This document shows positions 38,340 to 49,038 of a DNA stretch of 64,000 bases, piece by piece. The translations under genes and the position numbers were made by a program. The stretch lies in NCBI GenBank assembly GCA_947646735.1, contig CANTFK010000226.1:101856-165855 (forward strand), read 5' to 3'. Position 1 is the stretch's first letter, and each line of letters begins with the position of its first letter. This stretch comes from Peronospora farinosa (lineage: Eukaryota > Oomycota > Peronosporomycetes > Peronosporales > Peronosporaceae). The notes under the pieces are model-generated. The model did not search any database. It was not told where the DNA came from and saw only the letters and a list, made by a program, of their open reading frames with translations.

Positions 38340-40080
38340 TTTGTCTTGATGTCTTTCAACTGCTTCGCCAAACTTGTAGCAGTAGGTAGAGAATAAAAAG
38401 ACTTCATTGAATGATGACAGCGTAGTAATGGCATACATCACTTCTTTGACCACATCAAGTGCAGCGATAATGAAGCAGTACCTTGTATACTTACCACTCG
38501 ACGAGCTAGGCTCTCTCCAAACAGTGTCTCCATTGGGGATATAACATTGTCGGACATCGGGAAAATGCACGCAAATCCTTCATAGAAGGAGATACGAAAG
38601 CGTAGGCACGCAGAGATGTAGCACACTTGTGCAGACGCTTAAAAGGCTGGGGGCAAGCAGCTCACGCACTACCATGCCTGAAAGTGTTGGGCTAACGTGT
38701 ACATGGTCGTTGCAAGCAAGTTTAAGCTGCACCAAACACAACATCATGATACGCATGGTCAGCTTACAGCTCATGCCTATGTGAAGCAATCGCGCTGCAA
38801 AGATTAAGAACTAGCGCAAAGTCACCTCGAAAAAACGCTTCCTATTAACCTGGTTTTCCACACTCAGTCGTGAATTGTATAGCATGTCACAATGCGCTCC
38901 AAGAAAAGTCCACACTTCTCGTATGACTTTCGTGCGTGCATCTTATGAATTGCTGCCAGCTCTTCATGACACTTCGCAGCAAAACACGAATGGAAGCTCA
39001 GTTGCAGTCTTCTTGGCTCTTACAATCGCTTTCCATTATGTTGTCGCTTTCGGCCTCTACCTCCTCTTTTAGTGCATCTTCCATTTGAACCTTGTCATCA
39101 ATCCCAATGTCCGAAATCTTTACAGATTTGCCTCGGATTTTCACATTCGCTCTCCAGTTCCTCATCATCATAGCCATCATCAGCGTCCTCATCTACCTTT
39201 TCTTCTCCGGCATCAGCAGCAAAACGATTTTCAACCGCGTAGACGTCAGCCAGATCGGCTTTGGTAGCGGCATCACGATAAGCTGCAAATTTGTCCTTTT
39301 TATATCTCTTCTTGCCCTTCTTGCTCTTGCGCAATCCTGCGTCGTCGCTGGCAATGTCATCAGCATCAGTCCTGTGCATACGCAACACACGCTACTTTTC
39401 AAGTTGATCAAGACGGTCACGTTCCTTGGCAACAGCGTCCCTCGGCAACATTCGTCTCTCCATTTTTTTAGCCTTAGAGACAAGTTCCCGCATTCATTTG
39501 TCAAAGACATTTGTCGCCTCCAGTATCACTCGCCATTGGCAGAACTTAAGCAGTCCACGATGATCCGCAAACCCTTCAACCCATTTGTCCGTAGCATCTT
39601 CCTGCGAGTGTTCGGTTCTCTGCCACACCATCTTGTACGGTTTTGCCTTCATCACGACTTCCTGTATCACTTCTTTGCATGTCTTCCTTTCCCACCTTTT
39701 CCTCCAAATTCGGGTGCATCAGCGTCTCCCTTGCCACCTCCAAAGTGGAGTTAGCTGACAATGTCCCTGTTCCATCTCCCTTCCTTCCTCCGAGTCATCC
39801 TTCTCGTCCAATAACCCATTCACATTGAAAATATCGTAGTCATTATCTATCCTATCCTTCATGGACCATGTCGGGTCCTATTTAACGAGACGCTTGTCCT
39901 TATACACGTAGCTGGTGTTGCGGGCCTTATATGCAGCGCCGAGCGAGCGTCTTATAACGCTTGCGTCCGACTTCAGCATGCGCGGCCGGCCTGTGCCTTT
40001 CGCCTGACGACCAATGACCTCCAGCTAAACGTTGCTGCGCGTGTCAAATGGATTACCGTGGGCTACCAGCGCGCAAGAAG
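38340..40080 (-). pseudogene. NOP14: NOP14 nucleolar protein pseudogene
   Basis: Relic of NOP14, a U3 snoRNP/SSU-processome factor for 18S rRNA maturation. In order on the minus strand: NPFD (40053-40042), then LEVIGRQAKG, matching the family's NPFE...VLGR start; YKARNTSYVYKDKR, matching its YK-RNKSN-F-DKR block; YDIFNVNG; KERDRLDQLEK and RVLRMHR around an in-frame TAG (39394-39392); a basic then acidic stretch; ELPFVF and HEELAAIHKMHARKSY...CGLFLERI near 38985-38880; and a fragment with FARIFPMSDN-like residues near 38570. Stops (for example 40027-40025, 39890-39888) and several frame changes break it, and it is shorter than the roughly 850-residue family length. The right boundary is approximate. 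Plus-strand open frames here are shadows. Confidence 0.75.
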
Positions 40081-40127
40081 CACTACTGCTTCTACCGAGT
40101 ACCTCCGCCCTTTCTGATCACTTGACA

Positions 40128-40155
40128 AAAGAGAGAGAGAGAGAGAGAGAGAGAA
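40128..40155. repeat. GA microsatellite
   Basis: Run of GA dinucleotides just beyond the NOP14 start side. The short plus-strand frame through it (ERERERERK) is a product of the repeat. Confidence 0.9.
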
Positions 40156-40296
40156 AAGAAAGCACGTCAAGAGAAGACACAGACGTAGATGCCGACGAGA
40201 GTCCAAACTTTCACACTGTTGTAATATGTTCCCAAGTTGTAGCCGTTAAAACATCTCACGTCCGTTTACCGATGCCAATGGTATAACCTGGAAAAA

Positions 40297-40527
40297 ATGG
40301 AGAAGGGAAACGGCGGGGATCAGAACGGGACGAGTCGACAAAGGGACGAACCGGGAAACAATGGAGAAGGGAAACGGCAGAGATCAGAACGGGACGAGTC
40401 GACAAAGGGACGAACCGGGAAACAATGGAGAAGGGAAACGGCAGAGATCAGAACGGGACGAGTCAACAAAGGGACGAACCGGGAAACAATGGAAAAGAGA
40501 AACGGCGGAGACCAGAACGGGACATAG
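40297..40527. repeat. 64-bp minisatellite, about 3.5 copies
   Basis: The word ATCAGAACGGGACGAGTC recurs with an exact 64-bp period (GAT or GAC at 40318, 40382, 40446, 40510). 64 is not a multiple of three, so the open frame through it cycles through all three readings. It is open because of composition, not because of selection for a protein. Confidence 0.9.
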
Positions 40528-40698
40528 GTGACAAGGTGGCGGTTCGCAGGTTAGCTGCAGCCGCCTAGATGAAAGCTCAGTCAGAAAAGTGCACAGTGCA
40601 AGGCAAGTCGTCAGTAGCCAGGAAGAGCGAAGCTAAGTAATATATATCTTTGAGTGTCAAGAGATATATCTATATATCTAGCATAGCTGGACGGTAGA

Positions 40699-40790
40699 GA
40701 GATTGCAATAAAGAGAGATTGCAATAAAGAGAGATTGCAATAAAGAGAGATTGCAATAAAGAGAGATTGCAATAAAGAGAGATTGCAACA
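40699..40790. repeat. 16-bp tandem repeat, about 6 copies
   Basis: Unit GAGATTGCAATAAAGA repeated head to tail, the last copy ending in GCAACACACACAAC. A short ATATATCTATATATCT stretch precedes it. No gene is seen here. Confidence 0.9.
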
Positions 40791-40859
40791 CACACAACTG
40801 GTGAAGAGATTTGCAGGTCTGCGCACGAGTTCGACGATCAAGACCAATCAAATGGGAAA

Positions 40860-41561
40860 GGTATCACGCTAGAATACAGGCGGGTAAAATTAGCCCCAAG
40901 GCACAACATTGACGACGGCTTCAAAACCCCGGAGACTGATCATAAACAGGATTAGGGTGATCTCTCTGGCTGAGTATCGGCTAATTTGAGCGAACTGAGC
41001 CGGCACAGTAGTTGTATACATGCAGAAACAAAAGATAAGTACCTTGCATTGGCTGAGACAAACTTTACATTGGATTGCTAATCCCACTCGACAAGTTGAA
41101 ATGTCTAAAGCGAGATACATCATTTCTTTCATATATGGATGAGGTAAAAAGTCCTCTCTTTATTCTAAGAGGACTTTTTTGCTGGCTGTTCTGCGTCGAC
41201 AAGATTGGCTAGACAGGGTGCTAAGCTGAGACGTTGTCCCTAAACTACGGACATGCCAGTTCGCCAAAGCCAGTTGCGCCATGACTCTGACGTAGGCATT
41301 TCGTTGGTTGTCGTACTCTTGGCTCTTCCATGCGGATGATAAACGGTCCATCGTGGGCTTATAATGTGATTCACTACTTTTCAAACGAAGCACTCTTTCA
41401 CAAACATCGTAATCTTTTATTTACGTCGATTTGCGTTTAGACACTGCCGAAATCCAATTTGGAACTATTTGATGAAGTGTTTAATCATACGCGCCATCAT
41501 TGTGCCTCACAGAAGTGAATACTAATGCAAATTGCTTAATAGAAACTGTTAGTCTCATTAT
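40860..41561. other. Intergenic with a 12-bp perfect hairpin
   Basis: No convincing gene. A minus-strand frame at 41393-41160 is protein-like in composition but I recognise no family. The notable item is an inverted repeat AAAAAGTCCTCT (41146-41157) and AGAGGACTTTTT (41168-41179) with a 10-nt spacer. It looks like a bacterial terminator but sits in a eukaryotic context and may be a relic of a small inverted-repeat element. Confidence 0.5.
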
Positions 41562-42674
41562 GAGGTGGTACCCAGACTCAGACTCAGTGGGTAATTACCC
41601 ATACCCAGACTCATGGGTTGGGTATGGGTAATTGGCCTCAATTAACCAGCTTACCCATGGGTACCCATGGTTAAATGTACCAAATTTTTAGAAAGTACAT
41701 CAGACACACCTGCTCGTTTTGATTTCAAATTGTTAAATGTATTGGTGACTCATTACGCCTTTTTTGGTGAAAGTCTACCGCACATATGATGCAAAGCAAC
41801 TGGAGCCGGTGGCGCAGGCCATGCTAAGCAAACTCAAGAAATATATATCAAGCTGGCATTTAAACAGGATGCAAACTTCTTTGCAACGGTGTTAGGTCCA
41901 AGATAGAATATCAGCTGGTTCAAAAACCTCGACGAAAGGCCAAAGCAATTTTGGGCTCTTGGTCATAGCCCACAAGCAATTGAGTTGCTTTTTGTGGATG
42001 CAGCATACAGTCATCAGAAGTCATTAGAAGAAATCCCGCCTCCGCCACCTGTCAACATTAGTAACGACAAGAGCGATGACGACATGGAGCCAGACGTCTT
42101 CGCATTTGCTGAAGGCAGAGTTCTAAGACCGCAGTGAGCAAAGTCGAGGAAAAAGCTCAAACTTATTTTGCTCTTTCGCCTGTTCACATACACTAATTGC
42201 CATTATAGTGGTGAGCACTGCATCAGCTGAATTTTCCGACACTTGAAAGGATGGCAAGACTTTATCTGGCCATCCCCGCGTCTTCAACTCCGTTTGAGAG
42301 AGGTTTCTCTCAAGGTAGAAAGACTTACAGGTAGAACAGAACTTCGCTTTCCCCTAAAAGCTTAGAAAGGCTTCTGTGCCTCAAGGATTGAATAAGGACA
42401 CAGGGTCACATTATTTTGTCGGCAAGGGACTAGATTTTCCTCTGTCAGCTCGCTTGAATTTCCCAGTGGGAGATGTAGAGTGTGGATACTTTTATTACCA
42501 ATTTCATAATGCTTTTTCTCCCTTCCATATTATTTAATAGTCCGCATGTTTATTGCGCGGGTAACATGGGTAATTACCCACGGGTATGAGTCCAAGTCGT
42601 GGGTAATGAAATTTGAATGAGTCTGAGTCGTGGGTAAACGCAATTACCCAACCCAGACTCATGGGTACCACCTC
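41562..42674 (+). mobile_element. Fossil hAT-family DNA transposon
   Basis: Ends are inverted: GAGGTGGTACCCA at 41562 and TGGGTACCACCTC to 42674, with subterminal TGGGTAATTACCCA-type repeats on both sides. The 9-mer TAGTCTCAT lies just outside each end (41550-41558, 42675-42683), fitting a hAT 8-bp target duplication apart from three extra bases on the left. Inside, plus-strand remnants read KQFWALGHSPQAIELLF (about 41940-42000) and, at 42236-42391, ERMARLYLAIPASSTPFERGFS...LSPKSLERLLCLK, the hallmark hAT C-terminal dimerisation domain. Stops within both blocks and only 1.1 kb of length mean it is a dead, internally deleted copy. Confidence 0.8.
42236..42391 (+). pseudogene. hAT transposase C-terminal domain remnant
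   Basis: A 51-codon frame starting PTLERMARLYLAIPASSTPF has the conserved MAR-YLAIPA-S-P-ER-FS-GR pattern of hAT transposases, then a TAG after RKTY, then NRTSLSPKSLERLLCLKD. An upstream remnant in the same strand (about 41836-42137) encodes FKQDANFFATVLGP, a TAG, then LDERPKQFWALGH and an acidic tail. The catalytic core is missing. Confidence 0.8.
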
Positions 42675-42894
42675 TAGTCTCATATATACTTTTTTATAAA
42701 AGAAAGTATAGGAATAAGATTAGCAGACAATATATCGAATTACAAGTGCTTCTTGCCCATCCGTAAACTGCCTTCATTCAAAGGTACGACAGATATTGAA
42801 CCGTATACCTGACGATTCGAGAGACTTATTCCCTCTCACGTCACTTTCCATTATCCTCGATCAGCATAAGAACTCTACCAAGGCATCTACAACT

Positions 42895-44344
42895 ATGCAC
42901 CTTCACTTCACCACTCTATGTATGGCTATTGCTGCCTGTCGAGTCTCTCATTCGCTTGCTGCGCCATCCCGTAGCATCGCCAAATCACCTCGCTCTCTAC
43001 GTGAAGTGCCCAAAAAAAAACATTTGGGGTCGGATGAGCTTGGATCCGACGAAGACGAGAGGGCTGGCGACATACCAGGTGAACTTAAAGGAATCGTAGG
43101 GGAAACAAGCGAGTTATTGGCGACGAAAACCAAGGTGGTGTATAGTTGGGACCAATTATTGGGGCCACTTCATAACGAATATAGAAGAAGGGAATTATCT
43201 ACGTTGCTGAACAATTGGGATCAGATTTCTCAGTCGTATAAAGACGAATTGGATAAGGCCAAAAAAAAATCAGAAAAGGTATTGATGGATAGCCGGAAAG
43301 ATAGTCTGAACAACGTCGAAATAACGCTTATTGACGCGAATCAGAAGCAACAAGAGCCGCTCCTGGATCTGCAAGAAGATCGCAAAATCAAAGACCTCAA
43401 AAAATTCCTGGATAGCCGGAAACCGACAGCGTTTGAAATCGTGTCGATATCCAGCACTGAATGGCTTCAGGCTTGGCTTGGTAAGAAAGGATCAGTAGAC
43501 ACTCTATTCCAAGTGCTGAGACTTCACAAAGCGATTAACGGAGCGTCGAATAGTCTTTTGATCAGCATGAATCTGGAAAGGTGGAATTTTGTCATGAAAT
43601 ACTTGGACAACACGGGCCACTACAACTTTCAAGATACGCTTAAAGAAACCTTAACGGCTTTATGCGGAAACGAAGAGCGGGCTACTCTCTTCTTAAAACA
43701 TCTCGTTTCCTTAAGAGACACACCAGATGAATCTTCATTGAAGTGGCTACATGAGATGCGGAATCCAGAGGATATTTACAAAGAGATGAAAGTTAGGGGA
43801 AAAGGTCTGGTTTACGGGTTCAAATTCGGCAAACAAATGGATTACTTACTTAGTCGCCTACAACGACTTGTACCCACAAAGTCGCAAAACTCTGGGTGAT
43901 GTTGTGCCTCAGTTCGAAGAAATGTGGTTGATGAAGGTCTTACCTATATTGGATTCGTATCCGAAGCAGGGTATTAAAAGGCAAATACTAGGCGAGATTT
44001 TCAGGTCATGGGCTTATGCAAAGCCTCCCATCTCTCCTGCTGATGTTTTCGACCTTTTCAAGAGGCCGGATGATCCCGAGTTTCCAGCACTAAGTTTAAC
44101 AGCATTAAAAACGTACTTGAAATCATACAAATTTGGAATGCAGCTGGATGAACGGTCTAAGGTCACGGCACTGCAGGATAGTATACAACACATATACTAT
44201 TGGAATAATGCGGAAAACGACATTGAAACGACCAACCTATTTCGTGACCGCCTGAATGCTCTTACGCCAAATTACCTATCAAAACGGAAATCGGAGTCTT
44301 CCTCTGATGATACACGTGACAGGCAACGTTCACGTGGTGAATAA
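42895..44344 (+). pseudogene. RxLR effector-like gene with a frameshift
   Basis: Encodes a secreted-effector architecture typical of Peronosporales. Residues 1-22 form a signal peptide (cleavage likely after SLA), RSLR sits at 33-36, an acidic DEDER motif at 52-56, and a long Lys/Trp/Tyr-rich helical C-terminus resembling WY-type repeats follows. RxLR proteins act inside plant cells; the target of this one is unknown. I prefer the ATG at 42895 over 42796 because it puts the signal peptide at the N-terminus. The first frame stops at 43899, but strongly coding sequence continues in another frame to 44344. The shift falls at about 43845-43852, where CTTA is tandemly duplicated, so the long form is broken unless this is a sequencing error. 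A truncated product of 334 residues remains possible. It is flanked by a hAT relic and Gypsy elements. Confidence 0.75.
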
Positions 44345-45240
44345 TGCGTGTTGAGGCATCACTACGAAACGAATCCCCGCTAACCTGTTTGATGCTCTGG
44401 GAGGATCATAAAACACCTTTGTTGGATGGTATACAAACGGTTTTGATTAAAACGGTAAGAAAAAAGATTTTAATGAGGGTGTCGAGAAGTACTGCAAGCT
44501 TAGGATAGTTGATATCATTCTACTACTTTCGTTAATAATAACATTATCGCATTCTCATTAAAACAGACACTTCTTTTTGTCAACATAATAAGCATGTTGT
44601 ACATTTTCAATAAGCCGCCCATTGCAATCTAGTCACTCGGCGGTGCGGTCGAAACCTTGTAGCTCTCATTTGCTGGCCGTTTGATAACGCAAGTGCTTGG
44701 AGCCTAGCAACTCGTGTTTTCAAGCATACCCTCACCAATCGTACTTAAAATTTTGAAGATCCATGAGCGTCATGAGAGTTGGCATGGTGGCAGTAGGTGT
44801 CCGGCTGAGGCCACACCTTCTGAGTTATTTAAACTCAAGCCTGTTGGTGAGCCATGACAGTGTGGCTATATGAACTTGTTGCTGCTTTGCAAATACTGCG
44901 TAGTGACAAGAGAGGCAGTTGGTAATTTTGTATCTTATGCTCGCGGACATTGAGCATTGAGGATCTGGCGTTGTAAAACGACAAGTGCCAGTGCTTTACG
45001 GAGATTAGCTTGCTCATTCTGAGCAAAGTTTTTGTACACCACGCACACAGCAGTTTAGTCAGAAACGCAAATGATACAAAAAATTGGATGCTACTTGAAT
45101 CTGACGTCGCCCAACATTAACTTCAACAATTTCGTTAAACTCTGGGATCTAGTCCCATCGGCAAGTGCAAATAACGAACTGACGATCTCGCTTCATAGTC
45201 AAGCTGAATAGAGTGGTCATCATATGACCCACATATATAC
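44345..45240. other. Intergenic, no gene seen
   Basis: About 900 bp between the effector-like gene and the first Gypsy LTR. Only short frames without family resemblance are present, and no repeat is evident. Confidence 0.6.
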
Positions 45241-45605
45241 TGTAACGGGATTACACGACGTGTAACGGGCTTAAAGTTACACGGTACGTTAAGTATCGAA
45301 TACTTAATGGGCAGGCCTTTATAGGTACGAGGTACCTTAGGCCTGCCATGGCACATCAATGTGACCCACCCTCGTGAATGTGATAGCCATGGATACACTC
45401 ACATTCAACGAGGATGACGCCAGTTGGGACTAGGCGTCATGGTGACGTCACATATGGACGTCACCAGCGAGCTTAAATATATATCTTAAGCTCGCACGTA
45501 AGGATACGCTTCTATAGAGACGCGTATCCGATCTTTACATATCAACCAATATGTAGTAACAGTTATATTTAGTTTAATCTCTATAAAATATAACTCAGTC
45601 TTAAA
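45241..45605 (+). mobile_element. Gypsy LTR, left arm
   Basis: Starts TGTAACGGGATTACACG. It shares with the other LTRs in the window the CACCCTCGTGAATGTGAT block, the GATGACGCCAG...TGGTGACGTCA block, the ATATATCTTAAGCTCGC palindromic stretch, GGATACGCTTCTATAGAGACGCGTATCC and the AACTCAGTCTTAAAT end. The inverted counterpart is at 57242-57592 but has drifted. The inner boundary is approximate. Confidence 0.75.
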
Positions 45606-45910
45606 TTTTCTAATTACTGCTCACTGCAAGAAGCTGAATAAGGCTCTGCGTGACGCAAGTGAGGCACTTGTTAGTTGTTCGTTGCGCGGATCGTTTTAAG
45701 CGGCCGGCAACAGTTTGTTTCGGCGCATTAAGCGACCTACCAGCGCAACCACCACCGCACGCGCAAGTAAGACGGTCTAAACGCTTCCTCGCGCTGCATA
45801 AAGGTGTGTCCGTGTAGTACGTGGCAGCTTCTTTACGAAGTTCCCGGCTACACTTGGTAGCACTAGTAGTCCTTCCCGCGACCCGTCTCTCTGATCGTGC
45901 GTGTGACTAC

Positions 45911-46858
45911 GGATGTCCCTCAACGTGGATTGGGGTAATTTTACCACCTCTCCCAACATCATAAGGAGGTGGCAGGGCATTTGGCGCAGGGACTTGGTGA
46001 ACAAGCCCTGGACAACCTCTTGAATTTTCCTCCTGAGCAACATGTTGCTCAGTTGGAGCAATTATAGGCGTTTGTGCTCGCACAGCACAGAATGCGTTCG
46101 AAACAAACAGCAAGCACCGGCTAATTCTATCAGTAAGACTCAGGATGAGCTTTTGTGTGAGCAAGCTCGGACTGGAGGCGCTCAAAAGAACTATTAAGAC
46201 GCTATCTGTTCGGTCTGCTAAATTGAGGCCCATTCGGATGGACCCTCCGAAGTTTGATAACATACGATTGTCCACTGGCTTATAGCCGTGGAGCAATGCG
46301 TTATGGCGCAGCTCATCGAAGACGACACTAGGATGGTTTCGTATGCCATGTAAAATTTGCGTGGAAAAGCGTCAGAATGAACTTACTCTGCGATTATGGC
46401 AAATGCCGATGTCGATGCGGTAATATCATGGGCGATCTTTGGATCAAAGATTCGCGCCATGTACCAGACGCCTAAAGATGAAGTGTTGTTTAGGCGCGCT
46501 TCTTTGGATCACGACAGGCGAAACGATCTCTGCAAAAGTATGTGCAGGAGATGCGTTCGCTGTATGCGTCCATTTTTGTGGGTCCGATATCGGAACACAT
46601 GAAGGGGCCAACGTTCATGAATGGACTACGGCACGGCCCATCGCTTCAGGCCTTTTTTTTAGAAAGGTGCCAGAGACGATGGAGGAGGAAATTAAAATTG
46701 CCATGGGTGAGGAGCAATCTTACAACAGTGCCTCGGCGACAGCTTATTATAAGCCGTCGGCCGAGAGTTCGGATGCCACTCCAATGGAGTTAAGCAATGC
46801 ATACGTGGTGCGTTTAGTGCGGCCATATGATGGCTCTCTGCTATGCCAAACTTGCTGA
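45911..46858 (+). pseudogene. Gypsy gag relic, left arm
   Basis: Decayed gag of the same family as 2821-3752. It begins MSLNVDW and keeps FPPEQHVAQLEQ (about 46030-46065) and MDPPKFDN. It then has in-frame stops at AM*NLRGKASE*TYS (about 46355-46390) and runs on with AIFGSKIRAMYQTPKDEVLF and EEQSYNSASATAYYKPSAESSDATPMELSNA. A possible zinc-knuckle remnant C-x2-C-GHMMALC near 46806-46838 contains a stop. The portion from about 46110 is nearly identical, stops included, to the inverted arm at 56670-55924. Confidence 0.85.
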
Positions 46859-47158
46859 TGGTGCTAAGGCAGCCAGCAAAAGGTCTCCCATCCCGAAGGG
46901 AGGTGCGAAGAACCAGCGTGCGCGACGCACGGGTTCAGCACGTGCCCAATATGGGTAGGGAATTGCGGGAGAACAGTAGAGGCGGGATGCCCTACTGTCG
47001 CAGACTCTGCGGGATGCTCTACTGTCGCGAACTCTGTAGCTACCCCTAAGCTCAGAGTGATCGAACAAATGGGTAGCATAGTCCCTGAGGTTCCGAAAGG
47101 TCGGACCTCAACCCTTTTGGTCTATAGCGCTCGAGTACGAGGCTATGACCAAGTGATG

Positions 47159-47586
47159 ACCTTCTCGTGGATTCTGGTGCATTACAGAATTTTCTGAAAC
47201 TTGCGGCTCTGAAAAGGATTCCGGCAAGTTATGAGTCGCTTGGCCAGGGTGGCAAGCAAGAAGAGGCGATCGTTCGTTTAGCGAACGGCGCGCTCGTTAA
47301 ATCGGAGGGAGTTCAAGCTGAAATCGCCTTCAATTTCAGTGACTTCTCTTGTAAGGAGAAGTTCACAGTGCTAGGTATGGAGAGTCCGTATGACCTCATC
47401 CTAGGCATGCCTTGGTTGGCTAAACACCAACCATGGATAGACTGGCGTACACGCACAGTCGCTAGCTCTACGCAAGACACCGGAAAGGATGTGCTCTTGC
47501 GAGAGGCTTATGTGGCTGATGCTGTGTCCAACACAGTGGAGGGTGCGATGAAGGTATGTGAATCGGCACCAGGTACTACCCAGTAG
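47159..47586 (+). pseudogene. Gypsy retropepsin fragment, left arm
   Basis: Aspartic protease of the Gypsy pol. The active-site triad is in VDSGALQNFL (about 47168-47197) and the flap-distal motif in DLILGMPWLAKHQPWIDW (about 47395-47445). The frame ends at a TAG at 47584-47586 just after PGTTQ, where the right-arm copy reads on into its linker. After the stop the sequence switches to an unrelated Gypsy family, so this arm is truncated here. Confidence 0.85.
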
Positions 47587-47639
47587 ACAGGCAGCAGCAG
47601 CTTCCTGTCAGCAAGTGCCCTGGCAGAAAGCCAAATGGG

Positions 47640-48700
47640 AACTTGATGTACATCTTTAATGTGTAGGTAGGCCCTATGGTGGGCCAAGATGCAATTTTGG
47701 GGATGGAATTCATGGTCCCCACCGGTATCCGGTTAGACGTGGCCGACGGAAATCTCTGTATTCCCAATAAAGTTCGAGTACAATTGACCGGTCGAAGGAC
47801 ACTTTACAATACTCGATTATCGGATGTGAAGCTGGGTCGGTATGTACAGATATCTGTTGGAGGATGTACGGAAGTGCTTCTCAAAAGGTTGACCTCAGGA
47901 TAGTGTAAATTGTGGGTCACGAGAGGTAAGCGATGAATGATCACCTTGATCGAAGGGATAGGGCGTCGACAGATTTTGAAGATAACCAACGTCAGCCCTC
48001 GCCCCTTAACATTGCACGAAGATATATGTGGTTGAACAGGGATCAAGTTCCGAGAACGCCAGGGTTTGTCTCGGTAGGCTCTCGAAGATATGCGGAATGG
48101 CTAAATCTGGCTTATGAATCTACCACTTACCAAGTCGACCATCATGTCGACCCAACGGAAGAGGAAGAGGGGCCACTAGCGGAGAGACCAGAGTATAAGA
48201 CTCCGTCACACATCTTACAGCGACCAGTGGCCCCAGCCCCAATGATGAATATGACACAACAATCGGTACCCGACAGAGAAGAAAAACCGTGCGAAGAGAA
48301 GGTGAATTGGCAGGAGGGGACCGCCCAGGAGCGGAGTGTAGCTAAAGAAGACCTACATGCAGTGACCACCACCAATTGAAAGGAAGACAAACTGGTAGAC
48401 TTGTTACAGGCAGATGACCAGGTGTGTTCTTTCGAGAGTGGGGAACTTTGGGCCGAGGACATAAGACAAGGGTGGGCGGTCATACCAGAAGTGGACCCTC
48501 CTCCGAAGGCATTGAGTTAGAAGATATACAGATTCCTGATCCAGATGAGAACACTCCTGAAGGGATGGACCGGTTACGATAAATAATATGGAAGAACGAC
48601 ATCTGTTGATGGGCAAAGGTAACGCCTTACCCCCGGCCGCCCGAGGAACGATATGCGATATCGATGTGGGGAGCGCAAGGCCGATCGCGCAACGTTTCCT
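47640..48700 (+). pseudogene. Second Gypsy family: protease tail to RT start
   Basis: Truncated pol of a different Gypsy lineage. In order: GQDAILGMEFMVPTGIRLDVADG (47676-47760), the end of a retropepsin; a linker with VPRTPGFVSVGSRRYAEWLNLAYE (about 48046-48120) and a Glu/Pro-rich stretch to 48379; an acidic segment; and EERHLLMGKGNALPPAARGTICDID...ARPIAQR (48591-48693), the lead-in to a reverse transcriptase. The RT palm never follows. Frame changes and stops (48379, 48518) separate the blocks. The sequence turns non-coding and AT-rich at about 48695. Confidence 0.7.
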
Positions 48701-49038
48701 ACATTATAATTTATTAAGTCGGCGCGTGTGTACGTCGTGTAACCCTATGAACCGCAAAAGAAATATATGGTCGCGTGCGTATTAAGCAAATTTAGCTCTG
48801 ATATTTATATTTGTTTTGATTCGTACTAACTACGAAAATTTCTTAAGTCGTTACAAATATATATCACAGTATTCTCGCCTTTCTGGAACCGCACATTTTC
48901 AGGTAAATATATCATTTTCCATATTGGGACTTTAGGCTCCAATAATGAATCAATAATAAATTGTCACGCTGTGCCCGCTATTCAAGCACAGCAACTGCCT
49001 ACAAATGTAGATGTTGAATTCTATATGCTATATATGCA
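48701..49038. other. AT-rich non-coding stretch, possibly LTR or leader
   Basis: Non-coding sequence separating the truncated RT from the gag-like reading frame. Its position and its abrupt left boundary would fit an LTR plus leader of the next element, but no second copy exists in the window to confirm this. Confidence 0.35.

Noticed and set aside
39092..39754. 220-codon plus-strand frame
   Set aside because: It lies antisense to the NOP14 relic; its composition is the reverse reading of the acidic/basic stretch and it has no motifs.
40297..40527. Open frame rich in Glu/Arg/Gly
   Set aside because: Produced by a 64-bp minisatellite that rotates through all three frames.
41146..41179. Rho-independent terminator
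   Set aside because: The window is eukaryotic and no gene ends here, so I describe only the hairpin.
42796..42894. Upstream ATG of the effector-like gene
   Set aside because: Using it buries the signal peptide 33 residues inside the protein; the ATG at 42895 gives the expected secreted architecture.
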